Assembly (NCBI RefSeq): GCF_000152985.1
Contig: NZ_CH672395.1
Span: 2,796,461 to 2,860,460, forward strand
Direction: 5' to 3'
DNA from: Leeuwenhoekiella blandensis MED217
Lineage (GTDB): Bacteria; Bacteroidota; Bacteroidia; Flavobacteriales; Flavobacteriaceae
DNA: 64,000 nucleotides
Below, in pieces: positions 18,239 to 28,499 of this stretch. Under the pieces are notes generated by a model, which saw nothing but the letters and a program-made list of their open reading frames with translations, was not told the DNA's origin and ran no database searches. The position numbers and the translations under genes were made by a program. The stretch's first letter is position 1. Each line of letters opens with the position of its first letter.

Positions 18239-18850
18239 ATGCTTAAGCAATTTCTAGGCGTACTGATGCTCTGCTTCATTTTTGGTAAAACCGTATCGGC
18301 TCAAACTTCTTACGAAGCCGAAATCCTTCAGTTTCAAAACGACTTAAATGCTGAATATAAAAATCCGGAAGAATCGCCCTTAACTCCACAAGAGCAAAAG
18401 GAATTTAAAGGACATAGCTTCTACCCTATCGATTCGACCTATCGGGTTATGGCGCAATTTCGAAAAATAGAAGATCCGGAAGAAATTCAATTTCCAACCT
18501 CATCAGGTGCCATTAAAACCTATGATACCTATGCCCTTGCTACTTTTGAACTGAAAGGGAATACCTATCAATTACCCATATATCAAAGTCACGTGCTACG
18601 CCAAATGGAGGAATATAAAGACTATCTCTTTTTACCGTTTACCGATTATACCAGCGGTGTGGAAACCTACGGCGCCGGTCGATATATAGATCTCAGAATC
18701 CCCGAAGGAAATACAATTGTGATTGATTTCAACAAAGCCTACAATCCCTTTTGTGCGTATAGCCCTAATTATTCGTGTCCCATTCCGCCGGAAGCCAATG
18801 ATCTAAAACTTGAAGTAAAAGCAGGAATACGAGGACCTGAAGAGCATTAA
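18239..18850 (+). CDS. DUF1684 domain protein, exported
   Basis: This 203-residue exported protein (signal peptide about 1-22, cleavage after SAQ) is of the DUF1684 type. The typical order is visible: an N-terminal helix ending in LTPQEQKEFKG, FYPIDSTYRV, YGAGRYIDLRIP, and the C-terminal FNKAYNPFCAYSPNYSCPIPP. The family is widespread in Bacteroidota and its biochemical role is unknown. It converges on the EutBC gene, whose stop codon lies 9 nt beyond its own, so little room remains for separate terminators. Confidence 0.87.
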   Translation: MLKQFLGVLMLCFIFGKTVSAQTSYEAEILQFQNDLNAEYKNPEESPLTPQEQKEFKGHSFYPIDSTYRVMAQFRKIEDPEEIQFPTSSGAIKTYDTYALATFELKGNTYQLPIYQSHVLRQMEEYKDYLFLPFTDYTSGVETYGAGRYIDLRIPEGNTIVIDFNKAYNPFCAYSPNYSCPIPPEANDLKLEVKAGIRGPEEH

Positions 18851-18859
18851 GTCTTTCGT

Positions 18860-21199
18860 TTAAGCACTCTTCATGGCTTCTAATTCTTTGACGTCTTTGG
18901 CTAAAAGCGTTTTTAGGATCGCGACGGTTTGTTTGGCGGCTTCTTCCGGTTGCAGCGCCGTATCAGAGATCCCGGAAACTACGCGTGAGATATCGTGATC
19001 TACCCAACGCTTTTTTGACCAACTGGCTGCCGGAGCGGCGGTGAGATACGCAGAGAAGTTATGATGCCCGCTCCCGGGGCGTTCCCCGATGATATGAACA
19101 ATTGCTTTGTTCCCGGCAAAATTATCGGCTCCAAACAAATGTTCGCCACAGGCATAACCCGCACGCACCCTACCGTGGGTGATCACCAGATTTTTAGCAC
19201 TCGTAGTATAGCCTTCGTTATGGAGTTGGTCTTTTAGTGTATTCAAAAATGGAAGTAAATGACCATCATCCATCAAAGCTCGGGCGTTGAGTCCGTCTGA
19301 AATGATGATTTGAACATCAGGAATCTGATTCCAACTTTGGCGCAGTTCTTTCAGTTTTCGGGTGGCGTCGAATGACAGTTCTTCCCCACTTTCCGGGTGA
19401 TATACATAATCTTTTCGATCTTCTGACCGGGTTTTGATCAATAAAGCCTGCGCTATTGAAGCTGCAAAAGATGCATCCATTGGCGTCCATAAACTTTCCT
19501 TAGCGTCTTCATACAGCTTTTTAACTTCGGCTTCTAATGCCGGATCCAAATCCCAAACATGTTCCCCAAAACCTTCAGCGATCGCTACTCCCCGATCTCG
19601 AATTTCTTTTAAGGTATTTTCGGCTTCCTGATAAATTTCAGATTTGCTGCGCGTATCGCCTTGGGCTTGCTTAAACTTATAATACACCCATTTGGGATCA
19701 CCAAAATGCGCTGTAGGTTTTCCTTCGGCATCTATAACTTCTAGCTTTTTAAAGAACTCCCACATCGCATCATTGATCTTGTAACCAAACTTTTCGCGAA
19801 TGCGCACATGGTCTGCAAAAGAGGTAGTGAGATAACTCAGCATCGGGTCGTTTTTTGTGGGCAGCGCCATCAAATAAGCAGGATTTGCAGGCATAACTTG
19901 TTCTATACACCAACTCAAATCTTCTAATGAAACATCCATATGCAAGGTGGAACAAATATCAAGGCCAATCGTTAGGCCATGCAATTTGCCCATAACCGTA
20001 TCTTCAAGACAGCAGCGTACGAGTTGTTCTTTGGTCTTAAAAACTTCAGGGCCGATAAATCCCGCAACATCATTTACGTGTACCCACGGCTGTGCACCTT
20101 CCTGGTTTTGTGCTTTCAATTGTTCTTGAAGTGCTCTCACAAAACCATATTTGCGCGACTCATGCAACACCATATCAAATCCTGATCCGTGGCCGTTGGT
20201 AAAATCGGCACCTTGCCCGGTTTCGGCATACAAACCGTAACGCCCGTTGCGCTGCCGGGTATACTCTTGCATTTTATCAAGGCTCACGTCAAAGGTTTTA
20301 TTGGCCGCAACCGTACCTGCCAAACTTTGAAACCAGATTCCCGTTGTACCGGGATGCTTTGCTTCTACTTCTGCCTGCACATCAATATGCGATAGCACAC
20401 AGTTAGACAACGTATCTTCTAACTCAAAAGTGGTTAAAATATCATAAAGCGCCGCTTCTATTTTTGCCACGGAAACCGGATCGCTAGACACCGGATTGGT
20501 CCCAAGTACCAAATCTCCCACCGCATACGACCAGGCATCAAAAACCTGCCAGATAATATCATCGGTATTATCGGTTGGGGAATTGGGCTGAACACGAGCA
20601 CTTAGATAACCTTTACTACCGATTTGACTTCCCGCCAGCGGGTTGAAAACCTTTTGACCTACAAGAATAAGTTCGTCATTAGACATCAACTTAACCACGC
20701 AACCGATCACATCACTGCTCAAAGCCGGCATAATGCGTTTGACCTCAGCTTCCGCTTGTTCTAGAATAAAGGTTTTAAGGTCTAAAATGCTAAAAGATTC
20801 CAATTCGGGAGGAGCAGTCGCTGTGGTTTCTCGCACCAAATCATACAAGGCATCCTGAAAAATCAGGTGTTTATCTATAGAAGCAATTTTGGTATTCCCT
20901 AACAATTCACGGGCTGTCGCTCTACTCGCATCATCTGCCGCAGCAAGTCCCAAAGTCAAATCACCTTCTTTAAATGCGTTAGCGGCACCTATGATCTTTC
21001 GATAAAGATCTGTATCGATCTTGCCTTGATTGCGCTGCAAATACGCAAAGATATCCTCGCCCTTCTTGGCAGGTTGAAGTTGAACCCGTTTTAGCGGTTC
21101 GCCATCATCCCCAATAAAATTACATCCGCTGAATAAAAGTGTTGCCGTGCTCATAAGTCCCATCTGAATTAAAAAATGCTTTCTAGAAATTGCTTCCAT
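18860..21199 (-). CDS. Fused ethanolamine ammonia-lyase EutB-EutC with lipoprotein signal
   Basis: This is an adenosylcobalamin-dependent ethanolamine ammonia-lyase with both subunits in one 779-residue chain. The EutB-like part (about 45-515) keeps residues known from E. coli EutB active sites: R202 and Q204 in SARVQPN, N235 in GTNPV, F290 in WFQS, E326 in AETGQG and D414 in GLDICS. The EutC-like part (about 545-770) has IIISDGLNA, HGRVRAGYACGE and IIGERPGSG. Separate subunits are about 450 and 295 residues, so the fusion is complete. The N-terminus has a Tat-like SRKHFL, a hydrophobic stretch and the lipobox FSGC (C26), predicting export and lipid anchoring, which is unusual for a B12 enzyme. 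No eutA, permease or microcompartment gene lies nearby. Confidence 0.92.
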   Translation of the reverse strand: MEAISRKHFLIQMGLMSTATLLFSGCNFIGDDGEPLKRVQLQPAKKGEDIFAYLQRNQGKIDTDLYRKIIGAANAFKEGDLTLGLAAADDASRATARELLGNTKIASIDKHLIFQDALYDLVRETTATAPPELESFSILDLKTFILEQAEAEVKRIMPALSSDVIGCVVKLMSNDELILVGQKVFNPLAGSQIGSKGYLSARVQPNSPTDNTDDIIWQVFDAWSYAVGDLVLGTNPVSSDPVSVAKIEAALYDILTTFELEDTLSNCVLSHIDVQAEVEAKHPGTTGIWFQSLAGTVAANKTFDVSLDKMQEYTRQRNGRYGLYAETGQGADFTNGHGSGFDMVLHESRKYGFVRALQEQLKAQNQEGAQPWVHVNDVAGFIGPEVFKTKEQLVRCCLEDTVMGKLHGLTIGLDICSTLHMDVSLEDLSWCIEQVMPANPAYLMALPTKNDPMLSYLTTSFADHVRIREKFGYKINDAMWEFFKKLEVIDAEGKPTAHFGDPKWVYYKFKQAQGDTRSKSEIYQEAENTLKEIRDRGVAIAEGFGEHVWDLDPALEAEVKKLYEDAKESLWTPMDASFAASIAQALLIKTRSEDRKDYVYHPESGEELSFDATRKLKELRQSWNQIPDVQIIISDGLNARALMDDGHLLPFLNTLKDQLHNEGYTTSAKNLVITHGRVRAGYACGEHLFGADNFAGNKAIVHIIGERPGSGHHNFSAYLTAAPAASWSKKRWVDHDISRVVSGISDTALQPEEAAKQTVAILKTLLAKDVKELEAMKSA

Positions 21200-21383
21200 A
21201 GTGTTCCCTGTCTTCTCTTAAAGTTAGAAAAAAAGCTTCCGCAGTTTGTTGCCAAAGCGTTAAATCAAACTGATTTTATGGATTTTACAAAATACCAAGC
21301 CTAAAATGAGATTATAGAAACCGAAGCTTCACTTTAGCAAAACAACTAAGACAAACAGTAAAGTCTTTACCCTTTGGCAAAAC

Positions 21384-21420
21384 AAAAAAAGCCCTGAAAT
21401 CCTACGGACTTCAGGGCTGC
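21384..21420 (-). terminator. Intrinsic terminator after the M1 peptidase gene
   Basis: The stem agccctgaa / ttcagggct is followed on the minus strand by a T run. It separates the arabinan-type cluster from the EutBC gene, which is therefore probably expressed independently. Confidence 0.85.
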
Positions 21421-21440
21421 TATTTTAAATATCAATAAGC

Positions 21441-23111
21441 TTATAATTCTTTGACTAAAACTACATTGAGGTAATACATTTTTTCAATACGATCTGGCGT
21501 TAACAGGTATTGATTTTTCATCGTAATATCTACCGCTTTCCAGGTATTCGCTACCGGAAATATTTTCAGCTCTTCGTGCGTTCCAACCAGACTTAAGGGC
21601 AAATCAAAGCCTTCAATACAGTTGACATAGCGGTATTTGATTTGACTATTTTCAGCATCTACAAAAAGTTCTAAAGTTGGAATCTCGGTCGTAGTCAAAT
21701 ACTGCTCAAAAACTTTAGAATAATCAAAGTCGGCTTTGCGCGAAATATAATCCTGTACCTCACTACCATCAACGGTTTTATTATGAAAAGTCTGATTCAA
21801 CCCGGCCAAAATGTTTCTGAACAATTGATCGTTATTGATGCTGTGTCGAATGCTGTGTAGCATATTTCCGCCTTTAGGATACATATCGCCACTTCCCTGA
21901 GCATTTACACCATACGCGGGAATAATAGGCGTTTTATTGCCAATCCCTTGTCGAATACCGTAATTATATTCATTTGCAGCTTCAGGACCGTAATTATAAT
22001 CTATAAATAAGGTCTCGCTGTAATTGGTAAAGCTTTCGTGAACATACATATCTGCGAGGTCGTTTGTGGTGATGTTGTTGCCAAACCACTCGTGACCGCT
22101 TTCGTGAATGATGATAAAATCCCAGGTCAAACCCAGTCCGGTGCCTGAGCCGTCACGACCGCGATAACCGCCGGCATAGTAATTTCCGTAAGAAACCGCC
22201 GATTGATGCTCCATACCGGTATTGTCTACTTCTATCAGCTTGTAACCATCCTCATAAAACGGATACGGCCCAAACCAATACTCAAAGGCATTCAACATAT
22301 TATGCACTTCTTTAGGCATATACTCTTTGGCTTTTTCCAGGTTATAATCCAGCACCCAATAATTGAGATCAAGATCGCCTTTTACACCCGGATGTACCTC
22401 TTTAAAATTCTCGTAATGCCCGATATACGGAATGATCGTATAATTACTTATCGGGTTTTCAACACCCCATTTATAACTCGTAGTACTATCTTGATGTTCG
22501 GTTTTATCCAGTAAGCGACCGTTAGCCACGGCAGTCAACGCATCAGGAACACGCATCGTTAATGAAGCACCACGATCGGGTTCGTCGCTTTGATGATCTT
22601 TATTGGGATACCAGATAGAAGCGCCCAAACCTTGACACGTAACGGTCATCAATGGTCTGCCTTCTGCGTCTTTAGAAAAAGACCAGCCACCATCCCACGG
22701 TGGTCGTACCGCCACGTGCGGATTTCCACTGAAAAAGATTTTTACGGTATGCTCAGAATCTAATTCCTGCGGAAGTGTATTGACCCAATACACATTACCT
22801 TCTCTTTTAAATTGTAGTTCGGTTGCATCGTCAAAAAGAATGCGGTCGATCACCAGCGGTTCTTGCAAATCGATCTGCATCACATCAGGATGTTTTTCCT
22901 GAACCACTTTATAGGTGATTTGATTTGCCCCGGAAGTAAACTGCTTATCATAATCGGGTTGCACCTCAATATCGTAGCGCATCACATCCCACCACGCCCG
23001 CTGTGGAGTAATGCTTCCGCGTAAACTATCGGCTCTTGTAAATTCTTGTGCAGCAACAGAAAGACTCAAAATAAGTCCCAAGACTGTCAGCAAATTGACT
23101 TTTCTATTCAA
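21441..23111 (-). CDS. Secreted M1 family aminopeptidase
   Basis: This zinc aminopeptidase of the gluzincin M1 family is exported (signal peptide ending VAAQ, about 22). The 556 residues contain the exopeptidase-type motif GMEHQS (299-304), the zinc motif HESGH (336-340) and the third ligand E359 in VHESFTNYSE. The long C-terminal helical domain of classical M1 enzymes is missing, as in shorter bacterial M1 relatives. It starts 3 nt after the DUF5695 gene on the same strand, so it is very likely in the same operon, an odd partner for glycoside-related genes. Confidence 0.9.
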   Translation of the reverse strand: MNRKVNLLTVLGLILSLSVAAQEFTRADSLRGSITPQRAWWDVMRYDIEVQPDYDKQFTSGANQITYKVVQEKHPDVMQIDLQEPLVIDRILFDDATELQFKREGNVYWVNTLPQELDSEHTVKIFFSGNPHVAVRPPWDGGWSFSKDAEGRPLMTVTCQGLGASIWYPNKDHQSDEPDRGASLTMRVPDALTAVANGRLLDKTEHQDSTTSYKWGVENPISNYTIIPYIGHYENFKEVHPGVKGDLDLNYWVLDYNLEKAKEYMPKEVHNMLNAFEYWFGPYPFYEDGYKLIEVDNTGMEHQSAVSYGNYYAGGYRGRDGSGTGLGLTWDFIIIHESGHEWFGNNITTNDLADMYVHESFTNYSETLFIDYNYGPEAANEYNYGIRQGIGNKTPIIPAYGVNAQGSGDMYPKGGNMLHSIRHSINNDQLFRNILAGLNQTFHNKTVDGSEVQDYISRKADFDYSKVFEQYLTTTEIPTLELFVDAENSQIKYRYVNCIEGFDLPLSLVGTHEELKIFPVANTWKAVDITMKNQYLLTPDRIEKMYYLNVVLVKEL

Positions 23112-23114
23112 TGT

Positions 23115-25811
23115 TTAGTGTTTTAGGGTAAGTGTGATCGGTTTTGCCTGAAGCGGAATTTTATATGCACCGCGCACCTTCTCATAATCTAGTGCATATT
23201 CTTCCGGAAGGTTTACATAAGCAAACGGTGTGATTTCCGTTTTAGGCGCTAGCCTAAGTTGAACCTCTTTCGTTTTCTTATCAAAGCTAACTTGTTGAAC
23301 TGCTCCGGCATCTAAAGTGATCCACAAGGCTAACGGCTGAACAAACACCGCATTTTTAGCAGCGGTCGTTAATTGCATTGTAACCGAATTCTTTTCTTCT
23401 GTAAGATTTCCGCCGAAGGCCAAATAGCCCAATTCTGCATCTTCAACCAAATACGCCGAAGAATTGATCGCGTAACCATAGAAATTAGAACCGTAATCGC
23501 CAGACAGGTAATCGATCTCTAGCGTTGAAGGCCAACTGTGAAAAGCTGCCGCTCCAAAACCATCTTCCGTAATATTAGAAACCGCGCCTAGCAAGCCGCC
23601 GTAGCCCACTTTCAACAAATGCAAATCCTCAGGATTTTCCCGATAATTGTCCAATACAGGAATTGCATTAAGTCCGGAACCGTAATGATGAATCTGGCGC
23701 TCTACACGCGATAGTTTACCACCATAAAGAAAATCCCAATAACGGCGAGCATTCCCATTATACGCCCAGTGCGGCATTGTAGGCATATAGGCTAAAATAG
23801 CGCTCAAAGTCACCGCAGCTTTGGCGTCGTACCCAAAATAATCAGACCACATATACACCTCTTCCTGACCGGTAGAATCCCACGGCATCTCACTACCAAA
23901 AGGATAGGCCAGCGACTCCCAATGATCGGCACGTTTTTTCATTTCGGCTTCAAGCTTGGTAGCTTCTTCTGTGAGTTGCTCGCGTTTTAAATCTTTGAGT
24001 ACGTGCAGAAAAATACTTCCTTCCATCTGACCAAACTGCGCATAATACGGAGCCTGAGTAGTCATCGCCAATGTGGTTTGATACGCCTGTTCCAGATACC
24101 ATTTCCAGTCTTTTTGAGTGACCAGATTATCATAATAGCGTGACAAGCGGTAGAGCGTCCAATAGGCAGCAACCACGTGCGGATAGTTGTACGATCTACC
24201 GGGATCTGCAGCTCCTTCTTTATTCCAGGCTGCCCAGGTATTCCAATTTATCGTGTCGTTATACGTGCCTGCCGGAAATTCTTCCGGTTCATAATACAAC
24301 ACACTTTTACGCACGCCATATTTATGTTCGCCCTCAGCATTTTGTAACACGCCCCAAACGGTTTGGTTTACAAAATCTTCTAGTTTTGAAACCTGTTCTT
24401 GATCGGGCTGAAGGTATTGTTTCATCATTCCGCCTAACCAGCTTCCGGCGCCACCTTCATCGCTCAAACCGGCGATCCAAACCCTTCCGTCTTGCGTCAC
24501 CTGTCGCTTGTTCTGATAATCATACGAAATCAATGAAGGTGCTCTGTTGAACAGATCTTCATCGTCATCAAACCATTGATTATCGAACAAGAAATTCCCA
24601 AAGTCAGCAACCAATTCACTTTCAGGCTTAATAACTTTATAGTTGATGCTTTGTGTTTTTCCATTCGTGTACTTGATTTCGACACGCGCTCTTCCCCACT
24701 GATTTCCGGTAACGGTGTACACATCATACGCATTCCTATCTGCTTCTTTCTCAACCGAAAGTGCACCTTCAGGAGTCACCTTGATACTACTTACATCAGA
24801 ATTATATTTTAAAAATAATTTTCCCTGTACATCCTGCGGAAGCACATAGCCCGGAACACCAACAGCCACCGGCATATCTTTTTCCGTCAGTTGTTGTTGT
24901 ACTTTTTTGATTTCCGGAGCAAGTGTCAATCGTACTGAAAATGTTTTGAGTTCGCCTGGTTTTAAGAAACCTGACGTTGGCGTATTCCATTGCTTTACAC
25001 CTTCCCATTCGTCTGAAGCATAAGCCTTGCTATTGGCCATCCACTCGTGAAAACCTTCAAACACAATGCTGCGTGGCGAAGGATCGTCAAGCAACGGGCG
25101 ATAGGCTTCAAATGGCATATTGTTCTCAGGAAGAACAAGTAAAGTTTTGCCTTTTCCGTCTAAGCGTTTTACTTCGAGATAGCCTGCATCAAGCCCGATA
25201 TATGGATCGAAAAATACATTTTTAGCATGCGCTTCTTCCAGCGAATTTCCTTCTAAAATATTGTTGAAGATCATCGGGATCCCCAGCGCGCCCAACTCGA
25301 CAGGTTGATCGGTTTTATTCTGAAAATCAAACGCCAAAATCAAGTCGCCGTCGGCTTCGGTATAATAGCGTGTAATACCAAGCGGAAGCTCTTCCGGCAA
25401 CGTATTGGCTAAATTGGCAGCAGCCAAAGCGCCTTCTTTAGCTATCGCTTCCACAGGTTTTCTGGCAGTCGCGGTTGAGACCGTATTCCAATCTTCTGAA
25501 CCATCCAGGCGGTATCTAAAATTGATATCTCCCAAATGGTAGAGTCCGTTGCCGGCTCTGATCTCCAAGCGGTCTCCAGGAGTAAAATCAAATTCAGGAT
25601 CTGATTTTGGAGCCAAGGAAGCCACCGTTTGCGAAGCCTTGACCAACTTGAGTATAAATTGATCGGTTTCTAAGGTTTCAAAGCCTGATTCAAGACCTAA
25701 AGTCGCTTCTCGCTCTTTGACTTTATCCCAATATTCCTGGGCTTGTGCACCTGCTGTAATGCCTATAAAAAGAAGGGTAAATACCCTTAATGCTTTTTTA
25801 TACGTGTTCAT
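23115..25811 (-). CDS. DUF5695 domain protein, probable glycoside-active enzyme
   Basis: This 898-residue exported protein (signal peptide ending AQAQ, about 25) matches what I recall of DUF5695 proteins: an N-terminal beta domain with LETDQFILKLVKASQTVASL and FDFTPGDRLEIRAGNGLYHLGD, followed by a helical region with many Trp and Tyr (about 430-720) that resembles an (alpha/alpha)6 barrel. No verified catalytic residues can be named. It lies 12 nt downstream of the GH51 gene on the same strand, so a role in degrading arabinose-containing glycans is plausible but inferred from context. Confidence 0.75.
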   Translation of the reverse strand: MNTYKKALRVFTLLFIGITAGAQAQEYWDKVKEREATLGLESGFETLETDQFILKLVKASQTVASLAPKSDPEFDFTPGDRLEIRAGNGLYHLGDINFRYRLDGSEDWNTVSTATARKPVEAIAKEGALAAANLANTLPEELPLGITRYYTEADGDLILAFDFQNKTDQPVELGALGIPMIFNNILEGNSLEEAHAKNVFFDPYIGLDAGYLEVKRLDGKGKTLLVLPENNMPFEAYRPLLDDPSPRSIVFEGFHEWMANSKAYASDEWEGVKQWNTPTSGFLKPGELKTFSVRLTLAPEIKKVQQQLTEKDMPVAVGVPGYVLPQDVQGKLFLKYNSDVSSIKVTPEGALSVEKEADRNAYDVYTVTGNQWGRARVEIKYTNGKTQSINYKVIKPESELVADFGNFLFDNQWFDDDEDLFNRAPSLISYDYQNKRQVTQDGRVWIAGLSDEGGAGSWLGGMMKQYLQPDQEQVSKLEDFVNQTVWGVLQNAEGEHKYGVRKSVLYYEPEEFPAGTYNDTINWNTWAAWNKEGAADPGRSYNYPHVVAAYWTLYRLSRYYDNLVTQKDWKWYLEQAYQTTLAMTTQAPYYAQFGQMEGSIFLHVLKDLKREQLTEEATKLEAEMKKRADHWESLAYPFGSEMPWDSTGQEEVYMWSDYFGYDAKAAVTLSAILAYMPTMPHWAYNGNARRYWDFLYGGKLSRVERQIHHYGSGLNAIPVLDNYRENPEDLHLLKVGYGGLLGAVSNITEDGFGAAAFHSWPSTLEIDYLSGDYGSNFYGYAINSSAYLVEDAELGYLAFGGNLTEEKNSVTMQLTTAAKNAVFVQPLALWITLDAGAVQQVSFDKKTKEVQLRLAPKTEITPFAYVNLPEEYALDYEKVRGAYKIPLQAKPITLTLKH

Positions 25812-25823
25812 ATACGTTGATTT

Positions 25824-28163
25824 CTAATTTAATTTGAATTTATAGATTCCTGCCGACTCCTTAGCGACCTGTAAGCTGTTATGCTCCAACTCAAAAGAAG
25901 TTTCTTCGAGGTAGATACTGTTTTTATGTGTAACATCATTATACACCATATCGTTGGCTCCTGTGATCACAAAAGCTGTTCCTTGCGTTGGAATATTTTC
26001 AGTAATAAAGTCAAGCGCTAAGTGATACTCCTGATGCGTAGCATTGATAACCGAAAGTGTTAAATATGTTCCGTCTTCGGTTAATGTAGCCGCAACATCT
26101 AAAGGCTCTGGAGCACCCGAAACCGCAACAGGAATAGTACCGAATTCTTTTCGGTACGTTTTTAAGACTAATCCGGTTCCCTCAAGCCAGCTGTCAGTAG
26201 GTGTTGTTTTTATCGCTCCGATCACATTCACCGTTTGCGCATAATTGGCCATATAATACATCTCAGACTGGCGTGAGAATTCATTCAATCCTGCGGCAAT
26301 TCCTAAAGCATCGCGCAAGAAATAACGCGTTCCCAACAATCCAAACTCGTGCGGACCGTACCAATAATTCCATTCATCAAGTGCGATCTTGATATCACGA
26401 TCTGCGATTCCCGGAATTTCCCTGCGAGCCCTACGGTGTTCTTCTGCGATTTCTCTAATCGCATCCGGCATTTGCTTTACATGCGTGAGCAAACCGCCTG
26501 CATGCCAATCCTGACGGTAAAAATGCTCGCTGATGTAGGTCATATTTTCAGCTGTATTTTGATACATCATATCATTCCATTCCCCGGGATAACCTACGGC
26601 GATGAGATCTATATCGGGATCTACTGCCCACATTGCTTCGGCTACTTTGTTATGCTTTTTCACATACTCTTCAATTGGCATATGGCCTAATTGCCAGTCG
26701 CCAAACATCTCGTTTCCTACCGCCCAAAGTTGAACATTATACGGCTCAGGATGACCATTTGCCGCGCGTCGTTTTCCCATAGGTGTAGTAGCTGCACCGT
26801 TAAAATACTCTACTTCGTTTGCTGCCAATGCTGCATCACCCAAACCGGTGTTCACGGCAATATTGGCTTCAGCATCTAGTATTTTGCAGAGTTGCATAAA
26901 CTCGTGAATACCCACATCGTTATATTCTAAGCCATTCCAGGCGCGCTCATATCGTGTAGGGCGTGCATCGGGATTGCCTATACCATCTTTCCAATCATAA
27001 CCCGAGACAAAATTTCCACCAGGCCAGCGGTAAATTGGGGAATCTAATTCTTTCAACAATGCGATCACATCCGGGCGAAAACCTTCAATATTATCCTCCG
27101 GCATTAAGGAAATTGCGGCGAGCGTGACTTTCCCGGTGCCACTAAAAGATACATTCAGCTTGGCAAGATCTCCAAAATTTGATTTCGGTTTCAGTTTAAA
27201 TTCTTTAGTAATAAAGTCTGTACTTTCTGAATTGATTAAACCTATAGTAGTTGATGAATTGGCGGTTTCTAAACCAATTTTGACGCCCGTAACACCGTTG
27301 TCAGCTTTGTAAACAATACGACCGATATAAGATTTATCGGCGTATAATGAAATAGAGTCCTGATAAATAAGAACTGAATCATTTTTGACATTAAAAACCG
27401 GTAAAGCCATTTCTGAAAAACCGTTTTCGGCATCTAATGTGATTCTGGTTGTATCTACGCTCGTCGCCCAGGGAGAATTACTGGTTCCCGGTTTATGATA
27501 AAATTTACGGTCGGTTAGCATTTCAGCCCATAAGCCACCATAGATAGATTTACCCATATGCTCGATGAACTGGCCGTAGATATACGGCGACATCGGTTCC
27601 TTTTGCGCTTCCAGATCGATGCTAACTTTAGGTTCTAGGGTTTCTGCTGAAAGTTCTTCAAGCTTGATATCCTTAAAATAGGCAGTTCCTGAAGCAGGCG
27701 CGTTTTTCCCTAAAAGACATTCAATAATAAAACTATCGTCTCCTTCAGTATTAAACGTCATTTCGACCGGTGTCCAGGCAGTAGTACCTGTAAAAACAGT
27801 ATCTGTTTTAGAAGAAAATTTACCTAAACCAAATCCCGCTCCGGCATTGGGTTTATCTGTCGAGACATTTTCAGTTTTTACAAATCCGCTGACTTTATAT
27901 TGTGCGTAGGGCTTTACATTTACTTTCTTAAAAACGCGTCCCATCTGCAAGCTGTCGTGATTGATCACCAAAACTCTGGCATCGGTATCCTTGAACGTAC
28001 TGTCTGAATAATTCTCTTGATTGCTCCAATATTCTGTTTCCCATCCGGCTTCTTTAAACGTTGAACTGGCATCAGGAGATAGATCGATAAGGCTTGGCTC
28101 TTGCTTTGTCTGGCAAGAAAGAAACAAGCTCAAGCCAATAAGAGCGAGTGTATATTTAATCAT
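25824..28163 (-). CDS. Alpha-L-arabinofuranosidase, GH51, lipoprotein
   Basis: This exo-enzyme is predicted to release L-arabinofuranose from arabinan or arabinoxylan. The 779 residues start with a lipoprotein signal (LFLSC, Cys 17). A carbohydrate-binding-like beta domain (about 30-170) precedes the GH51 catalytic part, which opens with SPYIYGQFIEHMGKSIYGG. The acid/base is E485 in AVGNEMFGDW and the nucleophile E597 in ALDEWNYW; RWPGGNFVSGYDW and a C-terminal beta domain are also present. It is the first gene of a minus-strand unit with the DUF5695 and M1 genes, and it diverges from an AraC-type regulator across a 336-nt intergenic region. Confidence 0.94.
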   Translation of the reverse strand: MIKYTLALIGLSLFLSCQTKQEPSLIDLSPDASSTFKEAGWETEYWSNQENYSDSTFKDTDARVLVINHDSLQMGRVFKKVNVKPYAQYKVSGFVKTENVSTDKPNAGAGFGLGKFSSKTDTVFTGTTAWTPVEMTFNTEGDDSFIIECLLGKNAPASGTAYFKDIKLEELSAETLEPKVSIDLEAQKEPMSPYIYGQFIEHMGKSIYGGLWAEMLTDRKFYHKPGTSNSPWATSVDTTRITLDAENGFSEMALPVFNVKNDSVLIYQDSISLYADKSYIGRIVYKADNGVTGVKIGLETANSSTTIGLINSESTDFITKEFKLKPKSNFGDLAKLNVSFSGTGKVTLAAISLMPEDNIEGFRPDVIALLKELDSPIYRWPGGNFVSGYDWKDGIGNPDARPTRYERAWNGLEYNDVGIHEFMQLCKILDAEANIAVNTGLGDAALAANEVEYFNGAATTPMGKRRAANGHPEPYNVQLWAVGNEMFGDWQLGHMPIEEYVKKHNKVAEAMWAVDPDIDLIAVGYPGEWNDMMYQNTAENMTYISEHFYRQDWHAGGLLTHVKQMPDAIREIAEEHRRARREIPGIADRDIKIALDEWNYWYGPHEFGLLGTRYFLRDALGIAAGLNEFSRQSEMYYMANYAQTVNVIGAIKTTPTDSWLEGTGLVLKTYRKEFGTIPVAVSGAPEPLDVAATLTEDGTYLTLSVINATHQEYHLALDFITENIPTQGTAFVITGANDMVYNDVTHKNSIYLEETSFELEHNSLQVAKESAGIYKFKLN

Positions 28164-28499
28164 AAATCGAAATTTAACAGATATGGCATTGGTAAGTTTG
28201 CTTTGCTAACCAATTCAAATGCTTAAAATAACACAATTGAAAATGAAATCGTTTTGTTAAAGTTACCAAAAGATAATAGCATATTAACTCTATAAATGTA
28301 ACTAATACACCTTTGCCGATAATCAAGTATCAACCCTAGTAAAACCAGATTATTAAATCGATTTATCTCAAATTTAAAATTGTAAATGTTAAAAGTACAC
28401 GTTTTATGATCTATATCTAACCTATATTAATACGATATTACCCCTAGACTTGACTTGAACTATAATTTTATGTCAATTTTATAGCAGATTTAAGCACAA
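28164..28499. other. Divergent AT-rich regulatory region
   Basis: This 336-nt stretch separates the GH51 operon from the araC-like gene and should hold both promoters and the regulator's sites. On the minus strand, TAAATTTG near 28366-28373 matches a Bacteroidota -7 box, but no good -33 element was found. No coding sequence or clear repeat is visible. Confidence 0.45.

Noticed and set aside
24140-24550. A 136-codon plus-strand frame inside the DUF5695 gene
   Set aside because: It is antisense to an operon gene and has the Arg/Ser/His-rich composition typical of shadow frames.
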